From Aristolochia californica (lineage: Eukaryota; Streptophyta; Magnoliopsida; Piperales; Aristolochiaceae), in NCBI GenBank assembly GCA_029961685.1, contig JARWKL010000008.1:19377981-19441980 (forward strand): a DNA stretch of 64,000 nucleotides, read 5' to 3'. The position numbers and the translations under genes are program-made. A model generated the notes under the pieces. That model had not been told where the DNA came from. It searched no databases and worked only from the letters and a program-made list of their open reading frames with translations. Below, one piece after another: positions 38,337 to 51,077 of this stretch. Each line of letters opens with the position of its first letter. The first letter of the stretch is position 1.

Positions 38337-41300
38337 CATGTTAATGATGCAAATGACCTATGGATCCAAACCTTTTAAAGAGAATAACATTAAATTCCCA
38401 AGTGAACGTGCAGTGGGATATTTACCCGAGTTAAACAAACCTTTATTTTGCCCATTTACAAAATGATGACCTAATGATCATAGATGATTGTAAGTGATTT
38501 ATCATACGTAACAGCTATATTTTTGTAAGGAATGACTTATGGATTGGGAGTCAACACTCAGTTTAATATCCCCCGCCTCCCCCATTTCCTGGAGATTGCA
38601 GAACCTGTTATATAAAAACTAAAAAGAGTTTACAATCCCTAAAAATTGCAAACACTTTTTGAAATTATATCTTTCTACATTTCTGCAATGTGCATTTCCA
38701 TTTAAGATGTATACTTTTTTCTTAAATCAAAACTTGAGTTTTCACTTTCCCTTCATCTCGAAACCAAAAAAAGAGATAAAAGGCAAATAGATCACAACAA
38801 AATGAAAATTTTAGAGTTATGTATGGAAAGAATTTAAAGCATTAAAAATGTAAGTAAAGAAAATTTATTCACACACCACAAATGAACTCAAAAGTTTCGT
38901 TACCCAAGTTTGGGAAATTCCACTAGTTCAACTCTAATAACTCGGAATTTTATAAAAAAAGAGATTTTTCTACGTTAGTTTTAAAAAATGGATATGCATG
39001 CTTGAAAAATGTTAAATATGCAAATTACCTATGGATCCAAACCTTTTAAAGAAAATAACAATAAATTTCCAAGTGAATGTGCAGTGGCATATTTATCCGT
39101 GTCGAACAAGCCATTATTTATCCCATTTAAAAAAAACTAACCTAACAATATTAGATGATTGTAAAGTGATTTATCATGCGTAATGGGCTATATTTTTCTA
39201 AGGAATGACATATGGATTGGGAGTCAAAACTCAGTTAAAAATCCCCGCCTTCCCCTTTTCACGACGATTACAGAACCTGATATATAAAAACTAAAAAGAG
39301 TACACAATCCCTAAAAATTATAGATACTTTTTTGAATTATCTCTCTCTAAATTTGTGCATTGTGCATTTCCATTTTTGATGTAAAATTTTTTCTCAAATC
39401 AAAACTTGAGTTTTCACTTTCCCTTCATCTCGTAAACAAAAAAAGAGATAAAAGGCAAATAGATCACAACAAAATGAAAATTTTAGAGTTTATCTATGGA
39501 AAGAATTTAAAGCAATAACAAAGGTAAGTAAAGAAAATTTATTCACACACCACAAAGGAACACAATGGTTGTTATCCAAGTTTGGGAAATTCCACTAGTT
39601 CCACCCTAATAGCTTAGAATTTTATAAGAAAGAGATTTTTTTACGCATGTTTTAAAAAATGGATATGCATGCTTGGAATTTGTTAAAGATTCAAATGACT
39701 TATTTATCCAAACCTTTTAAAGAGAATAATATTAAATTCCCAAGTGAACGTGCGGTGGGATATTTACCCGAGTTAAACAAGCCATTATTTTCCCCATATT
39801 GCAGAACCTTATATATAAAAACTAAAAAAAGATTACAATCCCTAAAAATTACAGATACTTTTTCGAATTATTTCTCTCTACATTTGTCCATTGTGCATTG
39901 CCATTTTTTATGTTTATCTTTTTCTTAAATCAAAACTCGAGTTTTCACTTTCCCTTCATCTTGTAACCAAAAAAATTGATAAAAGGCAAATAGAATACAA
40001 CAAAAAGAAAATTTTATAGTTTAAGTTAGGAAAGAATATCAAGCAATAAAAATGTATCTAAAGAAAATTTATTCACACACCACAAATGAAAACAAAAGTT
40101 TTGTTGTCGAAGTTTGGGAAATTCTACTAGTTCAACCGTAATAGCTCAGAATTTTGTCAAAAAGAGATTTTTTTATGCATGTTTTAAAAAATGGATGTAC
40201 ATGCTTGGAACATGTTAAAGATGCAAATGACTTACGGATCCAAACCTTTTAAAGAGATTAACATTAAATTCCCAAGTGAACGTGCAGTGAGATATTTACC
40301 TGAGTCAAACAAGCCATTAATTTGCCCATTTACAAAAAGCTGACCTAACGATCATAGAAGATTGTCAAGTGATTTATCATGCACTATGGGCTATATTTTT
40401 TTAAAGAATGAGTTATGGATTGGGAGTCAACACTCAGTTAAAAATCTCTCACCTCCCCCTTTTCGCGACGATTGCAGAACCTGAAATTTAAAAACTAAAA
40501 TGAATTTAAAATCCCTAAAAATTATAGACATTTTTTCGAATTATCTCTCTCTACATTTGTACATTGTGCACTTCCATTTTAGATGCAAACCTTTTCCTTA
40601 AATTAAAACTTGTGTTTTCATTTTCCCTTCACCTCATAAAGTAAAAAAAAAAAGAAATAAAAGCAAATAGTTCACAACAAAATTAAAATTTTTGAGTTTA
40701 TGTATGGAAAGAAATTAAAGCAATAAGAAATGTAAGTAAAGATAATTTATTCACACACCACAAATAAACACAAAAGTTTTGTTGTCCATGTTTTGGAAAT
40801 TCCACAAGCTACCCCCTAATAGCTCGAAATTTTATAAAAAATAGATTTACATACGCAATTTTTAAAAAATGGATATGCATGCTAGTAACATTTTAAAGAT
40901 GCAAATGTCCTATGGATCCAAACCTTTTAAAGAGAATAAATTAAATTCCCATGTGAAGGTCCGGTGGGATATTTACCCTAGTCAAACAAGCCATTATTTT
41001 GCCCATTTACAAAAAGCTGACCAAACAATCGTAAATGATTGTAAAGTGATTTATCATGCGTAAAGGGCAATATTTTTGTAAGGAATGACTTATGTATTGG
41101 GAGTCAACACTCAGTTAAAAATCCCCCGCCTCCCCCTTTTCTCGACGATTGCAGAACTAGATATATAAAAACTAAAAAGACTTTACAATCCCTAAAAATT
41201 ATAGACACTTTTAGGAATTATCTCTCACTACATTTGTGCATTGTGCATTTCCATTTTAGATGGATACTATTTTCTAAAATCAAAACTTGAATTTTCACTT

Positions 41301-42742
41301 TCCCTTCATCTTGTAAACAAAAGGCAAGTAGATCACAACAAAATGACAATTTTAGAGTTTTTGTATGGGAAGAATTTAAAGCAACAACAAATGTAAGTAA
41401 AGAAAATTTATTCACACACCACCAATGAACCCAAAAGTTTTGCTATCCTAGTTTGGGAAATTCCACTAGTTCAACCCTAATAGCTCAAAATTTTATTAGA
41501 AAGAGAATTTTCAATGCATGTTTTAAAAAATGGATATCCATGCTTGAAACTTGTTAAAGATGCAAATTAACTATGATTCCAAACCTTTTAAAGAGAATAA
41601 TATTAAATTCCCAAGTGAACGTGTAGCGGGATATTTACCCTAGTTAAACAAGCCATTATTTTGCCCATTTACAAAAAGTTGAGCTAACGATCATAGATGA
41701 TTGTAAAGTGATTTATCATGCGTGACGGGCTATATTTTTGTAAGGAATGACTTATGGATTGGGAGTCCACACTCAGTTAAAAATCCCCCGCCACCCCTTT
41801 TCCCAACAATTACAGAACCTAATATATAAAAACAAAATTTTTTTGCAATCCCTAAAAATTACAGTCACTTTTTGGAAATATCTCTCTCTAATTTTGTGCA
41901 TTGTTAATTTCCATTTTATATGTATACTTTTTTTTAAATAAAAACTTGAGTTTTCACTTTCCCTTCATCTCGTAAAAAAAAAAAAAGAGATAAAAGGCAA
42001 ATAGATCACAACAAAATGAAAATTTTAGAGTTTATCTATGGAAAGAATTTAAATCAATAACAAATGTAAGTAAAGAAGATTTATTCACACACCACAAATG
42101 AACACATAAGTTTTGTTGTCCAAGTTTGGGAAATTCCACTAGTTCAATCCTAAAAGCTCGAAATTTTATAAGAAAGAGTCTTTTCTCTGCATGTTTTGAA
42201 AAATGGATATGCATGATTGTAACATGTTAAAGTTGTGAATGACCTATGGATCCAAATCTTTTAAAGTGAATAACGTTAAATTCCCAAGTGAACGTGCGGT
42301 GGGATATTTACCCAAGTCAAACAAGCCAGTATTTTTTCCATTTACAAAAATTGTCCTAACAATCATAGAATATTGTAAAGTGATTTATCTTGCATAGCGG
42401 GGTATATTTTTTTAAGGAATGACTTAATGATTGGGAGTCAACACTCAGTTAAAATTCACCCGCCTCACCCTTTTCCCGACGATTGTAGAACCTGATAAAT
42501 AAAAACTAGAAAGAGTTTACAATCCCTAAAAATTAGAGACAATTTTTTGAATTATCTCTCTCTACATTTGTGCACTGTGAATTGATGTATACTCTTTTCT
42601 AAAATCAAAACATGTGCTTTCACTTTCGCTTCATCTCGTAAACAAAAAAAGAGATAAATGCCAAATAGATCACAAGAAAATGAGAATTTAGAGTTTATTT
42701 GTAGAAAGAATTTAAAGCAATAACTAATGTATATAAATAAAA
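38337..42742. repeat. Seven-monomer HOR (4.4 kb), copy 2
   Basis: Landmarks: 38542, 39215, (one deleted), 40418, 41095, 41757 and 42429. Offsets to copy 1 are 4547-4553 bp before the deletion at about 39790 and 4406-4416 bp after it, a clean step of about 140 bp. Differences from copy 1 are clearly more frequent than within the two recent HORs, so this duplication looks older. The copy ends at ATGTATATAAATAAAA, the counterpart of 38336. Confidence 0.9.
39780..39805. other. Private 140-bp deletion junction in HOR copy 2
   Basis: Copy 2 reads GCCATTATTTTCCCCATATT. In copy 1 GCCATTATTTT (at about 35226) and TTTTCCCCATATTGC (at about 35375) are separate and lie about 140 bp apart. The shared TTTT with flanking C residues forms the junction, so this looks like a microhomology or slippage deletion after the 4.5-kb duplication. 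It removes one landmark and most of a C-rich box. Confidence 0.88.
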
Positions 42743-43447
42743 TTTATTCACACACCAACAATTAACACAAAATTTTTTTATCCAAGTTAGGGAAATTCCA
42801 CTAGTTCAACCCTAATAGCTCGGAATTTTATAAGAAAGAGATTTTTCTACGCATGTTTTAAAAAATGGATATGCATGCTTGAAACATGTTAAAAATGCAA
42901 ATGACCTATGGATCCAAACATTTTAAAGAGAATAACATTAAATTCCCAAGTGAACGTGCAGTGTGATATTTACCGAAGTCAAACAAGCCATTATTTTACC
43001 CATTTACAAAAAGTTGACATAACGATCATAGATGATTGAAAAGTGATTTATCATGTGTAATGGGCTATATTTTTATAAGGAAAGACTTATGGATTGGGAG
43101 TCAACACTTAGTTAAAAATCCCATGCCTCCCCATTTTCCTGACCATTGCAAAACCTGATATATAAAAACTAAAAACAGTTTACAATTTCCAAAAGTTACG
43201 GACACTTTACGAATTATCTCTCTACATTTGTGCATTCTCCATTTTAATTTTAGCTGAATACTTTTTTCTTAAATCAAAACTTGAGTTTTCTCTTTCCCAT
43301 CATCTCGTAAAAAAAAAGAGATAAAAGGCAAATAGATCTCAACAAAATTAAAATTTTAGAGTTTCTGTATGGAAAGAATTTAAAACAATAAAATGTAAGT
43401 AACGAAAATTTATTGACACACCACAAATGAACACAAAAATTGATTGA

Positions 43448-43468
43448 CCCTAAACCCTACACCCTAAA
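43448..43468. repeat. Interstitial telomere-like heptamers (x3)
   Basis: Three heptamers stand in tandem: CCCTAAA (43448-43454), CCCTACA (43455-43461) and CCCTAAA (43462-43468). This is the Arabidopsis-type plant telomere repeat with one changed base. It replaces the usual GTTTTGTTATCCAAGTTTGG between AACACAAAA and AATTCCACT. About 28 bp stand in place of about 22 bp, so monomer length (669 bp) is nearly unchanged. The element is on the C-rich strand as written. Confidence 0.85.
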
Positions 43469-44186
43469 TTCCACTAGTTCAACTCTAATAGCTTGGAATG
43501 TTATAAGAAAGAGATTTTTCTACACATGTTTTAAAAAATGGATATGCATTCTTGAAACATGTTAAAGATGCAAATACCTTTGGATCCAAACCTTTTAAAT
43601 AGAATAACAATAAATTCCGAAGGGACTTTGCGATCGGATATTTACCTGAGTCAAATAAGCCATTATTTTGCCCATTTACAAAAGCTGACCTAACGATCAT
43701 AGATGATTGTAAAGTAATTTATAATACGTAAAGGGCCATTTTTTTAAGGAATGACATATGGATTGGGAGTCAATACTTAGTTAAAAATCCCCAGCCACCT
43801 CCATTTCTTGACGATCGCATAAACTGATATATTAAAAAAAAATTACAATCTCTAAAAATTATAGACGCTTTTTGAATTATCTCTCTCTACATTTGTGCAA
43901 TGTGCATTTCCATTTTAGATGTATACTTTTTTCTTAAATCAAACTAGATTTTTCAGTTTACCTTTATATCGTAAACCAAAAAAGAGATAAAAGGCAAATA
44001 GATTACAACAAAATGAAAATTTTAGAGCTGATGTGTTGAATGAATTTAAATAAATGACAAATGTAAGTAAAGAAAATTTATTCACATACCACAAATATAC
44101 ACAAAAATTTTGTTATCTAAGTTTACGAAAATTCCACTAGTTCAACCGTTATAGCTCAGAATTTTATAAGAAAGAGATTTTTCTAC

Positions 44187-44225
44187 ACATGTTTTAAAAA
44201 ATGGATATGCATGCTTGAAACATGT
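44187..44225. repeat. Conserved 8-bp inverted repeat (example copy)
   Basis: ACATGTTT (44187-44194) and AAACATGT (44218-44225) are exact reverse complements separated by 23 nt that include the palindrome ATGCAT. The same arrangement is seen in most monomers and could form a small hairpin or bind a dimeric protein. Its conservation across otherwise drifting copies is what makes it notable; no function is shown. Confidence 0.8.
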
Positions 44226-44245
44226 TAAAGATGCAAATGACCTAT

Positions 44246-44251
44246 GGATCC
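44246..44251. other. BamHI site, one per monomer (example copy)
   Basis: GGATCC lies in the context CTATGGATCCAAACC just after the inverted repeat. Most monomers keep it, so the array should give a BamHI ladder with a ~672-bp step. Some copies have lost it, for example ATGATTCCAAACC at about 37160 and 41578, ATGCATCCAAACC at about 23550 and ATCGATCCAAACC at about 4394. Confidence 0.85.
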
Positions 44252-44360
44252 AAAACCTTTAATGAGAATAACATTAAATTCCCAAGTGAACGTGCGGTTG
44301 GATAATTATCTGAGTTAAACAGGTGATTATTTTGCCCATTTACAAATAGCTGACTTAACG

Positions 44361-44372
44361 ATCATAGATGAT
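44361..44372. repeat. ATCAT-AG-ATGAT dyad (example copy)
   Basis: Two 5-bp arms in perfect inverted orientation around AG, within AACGATCATAGATGATTG. It is kept in the majority of monomers and is followed about 15 bases later by another ATCAT in TTTATCATG. It could be a protein site or simply inherited sequence. Confidence 0.75.
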
Positions 44373-47109
44373 TGTAAAGTGATTTATCATGCGTAACGGG
44401 CTATATTATGTTAAGGAATGACTTATGGATTGGGAGTCAACACTCAGTTAAAAATCCCCCACCTTTGCCTTTTCCCGACGTTTTCAGAACCTTATATATA
44501 AAAACTAAAAAGAGTTCACAATCTCTAACAATTAAAGACACTTTTGAGAATTATTTCTCTCAAAATTTGGGCATTGTGCATTTCCATTTTAGATGTATGC
44601 TTTTTTCTTTAATAAAAACTTGAGTTTTCACTTTCCCTTCATCTCGTAAACAAAAAAAAGAGATAAAAGGCAAATAAATCACAACCAAATGAAAATTTTA
44701 GAGTTTATGTATGGAAAGAATTTAAAGCACTAACAAATGTAAGTGAATAAAATTTAAATTAACACAAAAATTTTGTTATCCAATTTTGGGAAATTCCACT
44801 AGTTAAATCAAAATAGCTCGGAATTTTATTAAAAAGAGATTTTTCTACACATGTTTTAAAAAATGGATATGCATGCTTGAAACATGTTAAAGATGCAAAT
44901 GACCTATGGATCCAAACCTTTTAAAGAGAACAAAATTAAACTCCCAAGTGAACGTGCGATGGGATATTTACCCGAGTAAAACATACCATTATTTCGCCCG
45001 TTTACAAAAAGTTGACCTAACGATCATAGATGATTTTAAAATGATTTATCTTGCATAATGGGCTATATTTTTTTAAGGAATGACTTATAGATTGAGAGTC
45101 AACACTCAGTTAAAAATTCTCCGCCTCCCCCTTTTCCCGATGATTGCAGTACTTGAAATATAAAAACTAAAAAGAGTTTAAAATCCCTAAAAATTACAGA
45201 CACTTTTTTGGAATTATCTCTCTCTACATTTGTGTATTGTGCATTTCCATTTTAGATGTATACTTTTTTCTCAAATCAGAACTTGAGTTTTCACTTTCCC
45301 TTCATCTCGTTAACAAAAAAAGAGATTAAACGCAAATAGATCACAACAAAATAAAAATTTTAGAGTTTATGTATGGAAAGAATTTAAAGCAATAACAAAT
45401 GTAAGTAAAGATAATTTATTCATACACCACAAATGAACACAAAAGTTTTTTAATCCAAGTTTCGAAAATTTCACTACTTTACCCTAATAGCTCAGAATTT
45501 TATAAGAAAGAGATGTTTCTACACATGTTTTAAAAAATGGATATGCATGCTGGAAACTTGTTAAACATGAAAATGACCTATGGATCCAAACCTTTTAAAC
45601 AGAAGAACATTAAATTTGCAAGTGAAAATGCAGTGGGATATTTACCTGAGTTAAACAAGCCAATATTTTTCCCATTTACAAAGAGCTGACCTAACGATCA
45701 TAGATGATTGTAAACTGATTTATCATGCGTACCGGGCTATATTTTTGCCAGGAATGACTTATGGATTTGGTGTCAGCACTCAGTTAAAAATCCCTTGCCT
45801 CCAATTTTTGGCGACGATTGCAGAACCGAATATATAAAAACAAAAAGAGTTTGCAATCCCTAAAAATTACAGACACTTTTTGGAATTATCTTTCTCAACT
45901 TTTGTACATTATGAATTTCCATTTTTGATGTATACTTTTTTCTAAAATCAAAACTTGAGTTTTCACTTTCCCTTCAGCTCGTAAAATAAAAAAGAGAAAA
46001 AAGGCAAATAGATCACAACAAAATGAAAATTTTAGAGTTTATGTAATGAAATAATTTAAAGCAATAACGAATGTAAGTAAAGAAAATTTATTCACTCAGC
46101 AAAAATGAACACAAAAGTTTTGTTATCCAGTTTTGGAAATTCCACTAGTTCAACCCTAATAGATCTGAATTTTATAAGAAAGAGATTTTTCTACACATGT
46201 TTTAAAAAATGGATATGCATGCTTGAAACACGATAAAGATGCAAATGACCTATGGATCCAAACCTTTTAAAGAGAATAACATTAAATTCCCAAGTGAACG
46301 TTTGGTGGGATATTTACCCTAGTCAAACAAGCCAGTAGTTTGCCCATTTACAAAAAGTTGACCTAACGATCATATATGATCTTAAAGTGATTTATCATAC
46401 GCAACAAGCTATATTTTTGTAAGGAATGACTTATGGACTGGGAGTCAACACTCAGTTAAAAATCCACCGCCTCCCCCTTTTTCCGACGATTGCAGAACCT
46501 GAAATGTAAAAAGCTAAAACGAGTTTACAATCCCGAAAAATTATAGGCACTTTTTGGAATTATCTCTCTTTACTTTTTTGTATAGTGTATTTTCATTTTA
46601 GATGTATACTTTTTTCTTAATTCAAAACTTGTGTTTTTACTTTCTTTTCATCTCGGATTCAAAAAAATATATAAAAGGCAAATAGATCACAACAAAATGA
46701 AAATTTTAGAGTTTACGTATGGAAAGAATTTAAAGCGATAAAAAATGTAAGTAAAGAAAAATTTATTCACACACTAGAAATTAACTCAAAGTTTTGTTAT
46801 CCAAGTTTGGGAAATTCCACTAGTTCAACCCTAATAGCTCAGAATTGTATAAGAAAGAGATTTTTCTACACAAGTTTTAAAAAATGGATATGCATGCTTG
46901 ACACATGTTATAAATCAAAATGACCTATGGATCCAAACCTTTTAAAGAGATTAACATTAAATTCGCAAATGAACGTGCGGTGGATATTTATCCGAGTCAA
47001 TCAAGACATTATATTGCCCATTTACAAAAAGATGACATAACGATCGTACGTGATTGTAAAGTGATTTATCATGCATAATAGGCTATATTTTGGTAAGGAA
47101 TAACTGATT

Positions 47110-50100
47110 GATTGGGTGTCAACACTCAGTTAAAAATCCCCCGCCTTCCCCTTTTCCCGACGATTGCAGAACCTGATATAAAAAAACTAGAAAAATTTTA
47201 CAATCCCCAAAAAGTACAGACACTTTTTTGAATTATCTCTCTCTACATTTAACCATTGTGCATTTCTATTTTAATGTAAACTTTTTTATTAAATCAAAAC
47301 ATGAGTTTTCACTTTTCTTTCATCTCGTAAATACAAAAAGAGATAAGAGGCAAATAGATCACAACAAAATAAAATTTTTAGAGTTTATGGATGGAAAGAA
47401 TTTAAAGCAATAAAAAATTTAAGTGAAGAAAATTTATTCACACACCACAAATTAACACAAAATTATAGTTATCTAAGTTTGGAAAATTCCACTAGTTCAA
47501 CCCTAATAGCTTGAAATTTTATAAGAAAGAGATTTTTCTACACATGTTTTAAAAAATGGAAATGCATGCTTGAAACATGTTTAAGATGCAAATGACCTAT
47601 GGATCCAAAACTTTTAAAAAGAATAACATTAAATTCCCCAGTGAACGTGCGGTGGGATATGTACTCGAGTCAAACAAGCAATTATTTTTCCCGTTTACAA
47701 AAAGTTGACATCACGATGAAAGATGATTGTAAAGTGATTTATCATGCGTAATGGGCTATATTTTTTTAAGGAATGACTTATGGATTGGGTCTCAACACTC
47801 AGTTAAAAATCCCCCGCCTCCCCCTTTTTTTGACGATTGCAGAACCAGATATAAAAAAAGTATAAAGAGTTTACAATCCCTAAAAAAATACACACACTTT
47901 TTGGAATTATCTCACTCTACATTTTTAATTGTGCATTTCTATTTTAGATTTATACTTTTTTCTTAAATACAAACTTGATTTTTCACTTTCCCTTCTTCTC
48001 GTAAAAAAGAGAGAGAGAAAAGGAAAATAGATTAGAACAAACTGAAAATTTTAGATTTTTTGTAAGACAAGAATTTCAAGCAATACAAATGTAACTAAAG
48101 AAAATTTATTCACAAAGTTAAAATGAACACAAAATTTTTGTTATCCAAATTAGGGGAATTCCACTAGTTCAACCATAATTGCTTGGAATTTTATAAGAAA
48201 GAAATTTTTCTACACATGTTTTAAAAAATGGTTATGGATGCTTGAAAGATGTTAAAGATGCAAATGAGCTATGGATCCAAACATTTTAAAGAGAATAACA
48301 TTAAATTCCCAAGTGAACGTGTGGTGTGATATTTACCCGAGTCAAACAAGGCATTATTTTTCCAATTTCCAAAAAGTTGACCAAACGGTCGTGGGTGATT
48401 GTATTTGATTTATCATGCGTAACGGGCTATATTTTTGTAAGGAAATGACTTATGGATTAGGAGTCAACACTCAGTTAAAAATCCCACGCCTCCCCCTTTT
48501 CCCAACGATTGCAAAACCAGATATATAAAAACTAAAAAGTGTTTACAATCTCTAAAAATTACAGACACTTTTTGGAATTATCTCTCTCTACATTTGTGCA
48601 TTGTGCATTTCCATTTAAGATGTATATGTTTTTCTTCAATCAAAACTTGAGTTTTCACTTTCCCTTCATCTTGTAAAAAAAAAATTAGAAAAAAGGCAAA
48701 TATATCACTTCAAAAAGAAAATTTTAGAGTTTATGTATTGAATGAATTTAAAGCAATAACAAAAGTTAGTAAAGAAAATTTTTTCACACACCACAAAAGA
48801 ACACAAAAGTTTTGTTATCCAAGTTTGGGAAATTCCACTAGTTAAACCCTAATAGCTCAGAGATTTATAAGGAACAGATTTTTCTACTCATGTTTTAAAA
48901 AATGGATATGCATGCTCAAAACATGTTAAAGATGCGAGTGACCTACGGATCCAAACCTTTTAAAGAGAATAACAACAAATTCCCAAGTGAACGTGCGGTG
49001 GGATATTTACCCGAGTCAAATAAGCCATTATTTTGCCCATTTAAAAAAAGCTGACCTAACGATCATATATGATTGTAAAGTGACTGATCATGTGTAACGG
49101 GCTATATTTTTGTGAGGAATGACTAATAGATTGGGAGTCAACACTCAGTTAAAAATCCTCTGCCTCCCCCTTTTCCCGATGATTGCAGTACCTGAAATAT
49201 AAAAACTAAAAAGAGTTTACAATCCCTAAAAATTACAGACACTTGTTGGAATTATCTATCCCAACATTTGTGTATTGTGCATTTCCGTTTTAGGTGTATA
49301 CTTTTTTCTTAAATCAGAACTTGAGTTTTCACTTTCCCTTCATCTCGTAAACAAAAAAAGATATAAAAGGCAAATAGATCACAAAAAAATGAAAATTTTA
49401 GAGTTTATGTATAGAAAAAATTTAAAGCAATAACAAATGAACACAAAAGTTTTGTTACCTAAGTTTGGGAAATTCTACTAGTTCAACCCTAATAGCTCGG
49501 AATTTTATAAAAAAAAGAATTTTCAACACATGTTTTAAAAAATGGATATGCATGCTGGAAACATGTTAAACATGAAAATGACCAATGGATCCAATCCTTT
49601 TAAAGAGAATAACTTTAAATTCGCAAATGCACGTGCGGTAGGATATTTACCCGACTCAAACAATCCATTATTTTGCCCATTTAAAATAAGATGACATAAC
49701 GATCGTAGATGATTGTAAAGTGATTTATCATGTATAATGGGCTATATTTTCGTAAGGAATGACTATTGGATTGGGTGTGAACTCTCAGTAAAAAATCCCC
49801 CGCCTCCCCCTTTTCCCGACGATTGCAGAACCAGATATAAAAAAACTAAAAAGAGTTTAAAATCCCTAAAAATTACTGAATTTTTTTCAAATTATCTCTC
49901 TCTACATTTGTGAATTGGGCATTTCCATTTTAGATATATACTTTTTTCTTAAATAAAAACTTGAGTTTTCACTTTCCCTTCATCTCTTAAAAAAAAAGAG
50001 AGAAAAGGCAAATAGATCACAACAAAATAAAAATTTTAAAGTTTATGTAAGGAAAGAATTTAAAGCAATAATTAATGTAAGTAAAGAAAATTTATTCACA

Positions 50101-51077
50101 CAACACAACTGAACCCAAAATTTTTGTTATCCAAGTTTGGGAAATTCCACTTGTTCAACCCTAATAGCTCAGAATTTTAGAAGAAAGATTTTTCGACACC
50201 TGTTTTAAAAAATGGATATACATTCTTGAAACATGTTTAAGAAGAAAATGACCTAACGATCCAAACCTTTTAAAAAAAATAACATTAAATTCCCTAGCGA
50301 ACGTGCGGTGGGATATTTACCTGAGTCAAACAAGTCATTATTTTTCCCATTTGCAAAAAATAGACAGAACGATCAAGGATGATTGTAAAGTTATTTATCA
50401 CGTGTAACGGGCTATATTTTTTTAAGGAATGACTTATGGATTGGGAGTCAACACTCAGTTAAATATCCCTCATCTTTCCCTTTTCCCGACGATTGCAAAA
50501 CCAGATATAAAAAAACTAAAAACAGTTTACAATCTCTAAAAAATACTGACACTTTTTGGAATTATCTCTCTCCAAATTTGTGCATTGTGCATTTCTATTT
50601 TAGATGTATACTTTTTTCTTAAATCAAAACTTGAGTTTTCACTTTCCCTTCATCTTGTGAAAAAAAAAGAGAGAAAAGGCAAACAGATCACAACAAAATG
50701 AAAATTTTAGAGTTAATGTATGGAAAAATTTAAAGAATTGACAAAAGTAAGTAAAGAAAATTTATTCACAAACCTAAAATGAACACACAATTTTTGTTAT
50801 CCAAGTTTGGAAAATTCCACTAGTTCAACCCTAATAGCTCAGAATTTGATAAGAAAGAGATTTACAAAAAAGGATATGCATGCTTGAAACATGTTAAAGC
50901 TGCAAATGACCTTTGGGTCCAAACCTTTTAAAGAGAATAACATTAAATTCCCAAGTGACCCTGAGTCAAACAAACCATTATTTTTCTCGTTTACAAAAAG
51001 TTGACCTAACCATCATAGATGATTGTAAGTGATTTATCATGCGTAATGGGCCATATTTTTGTAAGAAATGACTTATG
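47110..51077. repeat. Decayed four-monomer HOR, offset ~2656 bp
   Basis: Monomers at 47110 and 47783 share private variants with those at 49769 and 50439. Examples are GATTGGGTGT with GATATAAAAAAACTA; AAGAGAGAGAGAAAAGG with AAAAAGAGAGAAAAGG; and TTAAAATGAACACAAAATTT with CTAAAATGAACACACAATTT. Offsets are 2659 and 2656 bp, about four monomers. The copies differ at many other positions, so this is an older duplication than those at 4973 and 21913. Confidence 0.65.
49129..49768. repeat. Mosaic monomer at an old recombination junction
   Basis: Its first part matches the monomer at 45090: GCAGTACCTGAAATATAAAA versus GCAGTACTTGAAATATAAAA, AAATCAGAACTTGAG in both, and GCTGGAAAC with TTAAACATGAAAATGACC. 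Its last part matches the end of the monomer before 47110: AATTCGCAAATG and AAGATGACATAACGATCGTA. The switch lies between about 49573 and 49620. Two different parents in one copy fit unequal crossing-over or gene conversion. Confidence 0.7.

Noticed and set aside
39659..39928. Longest open frame, 89 codons, on the plus strand
   Set aside because: It begins in the ATGGATATGCATGC part of a monomer and is long only because the 140-bp deletion joins two frames. It has no recognisable domain, and the equivalent place in other monomers is closed.
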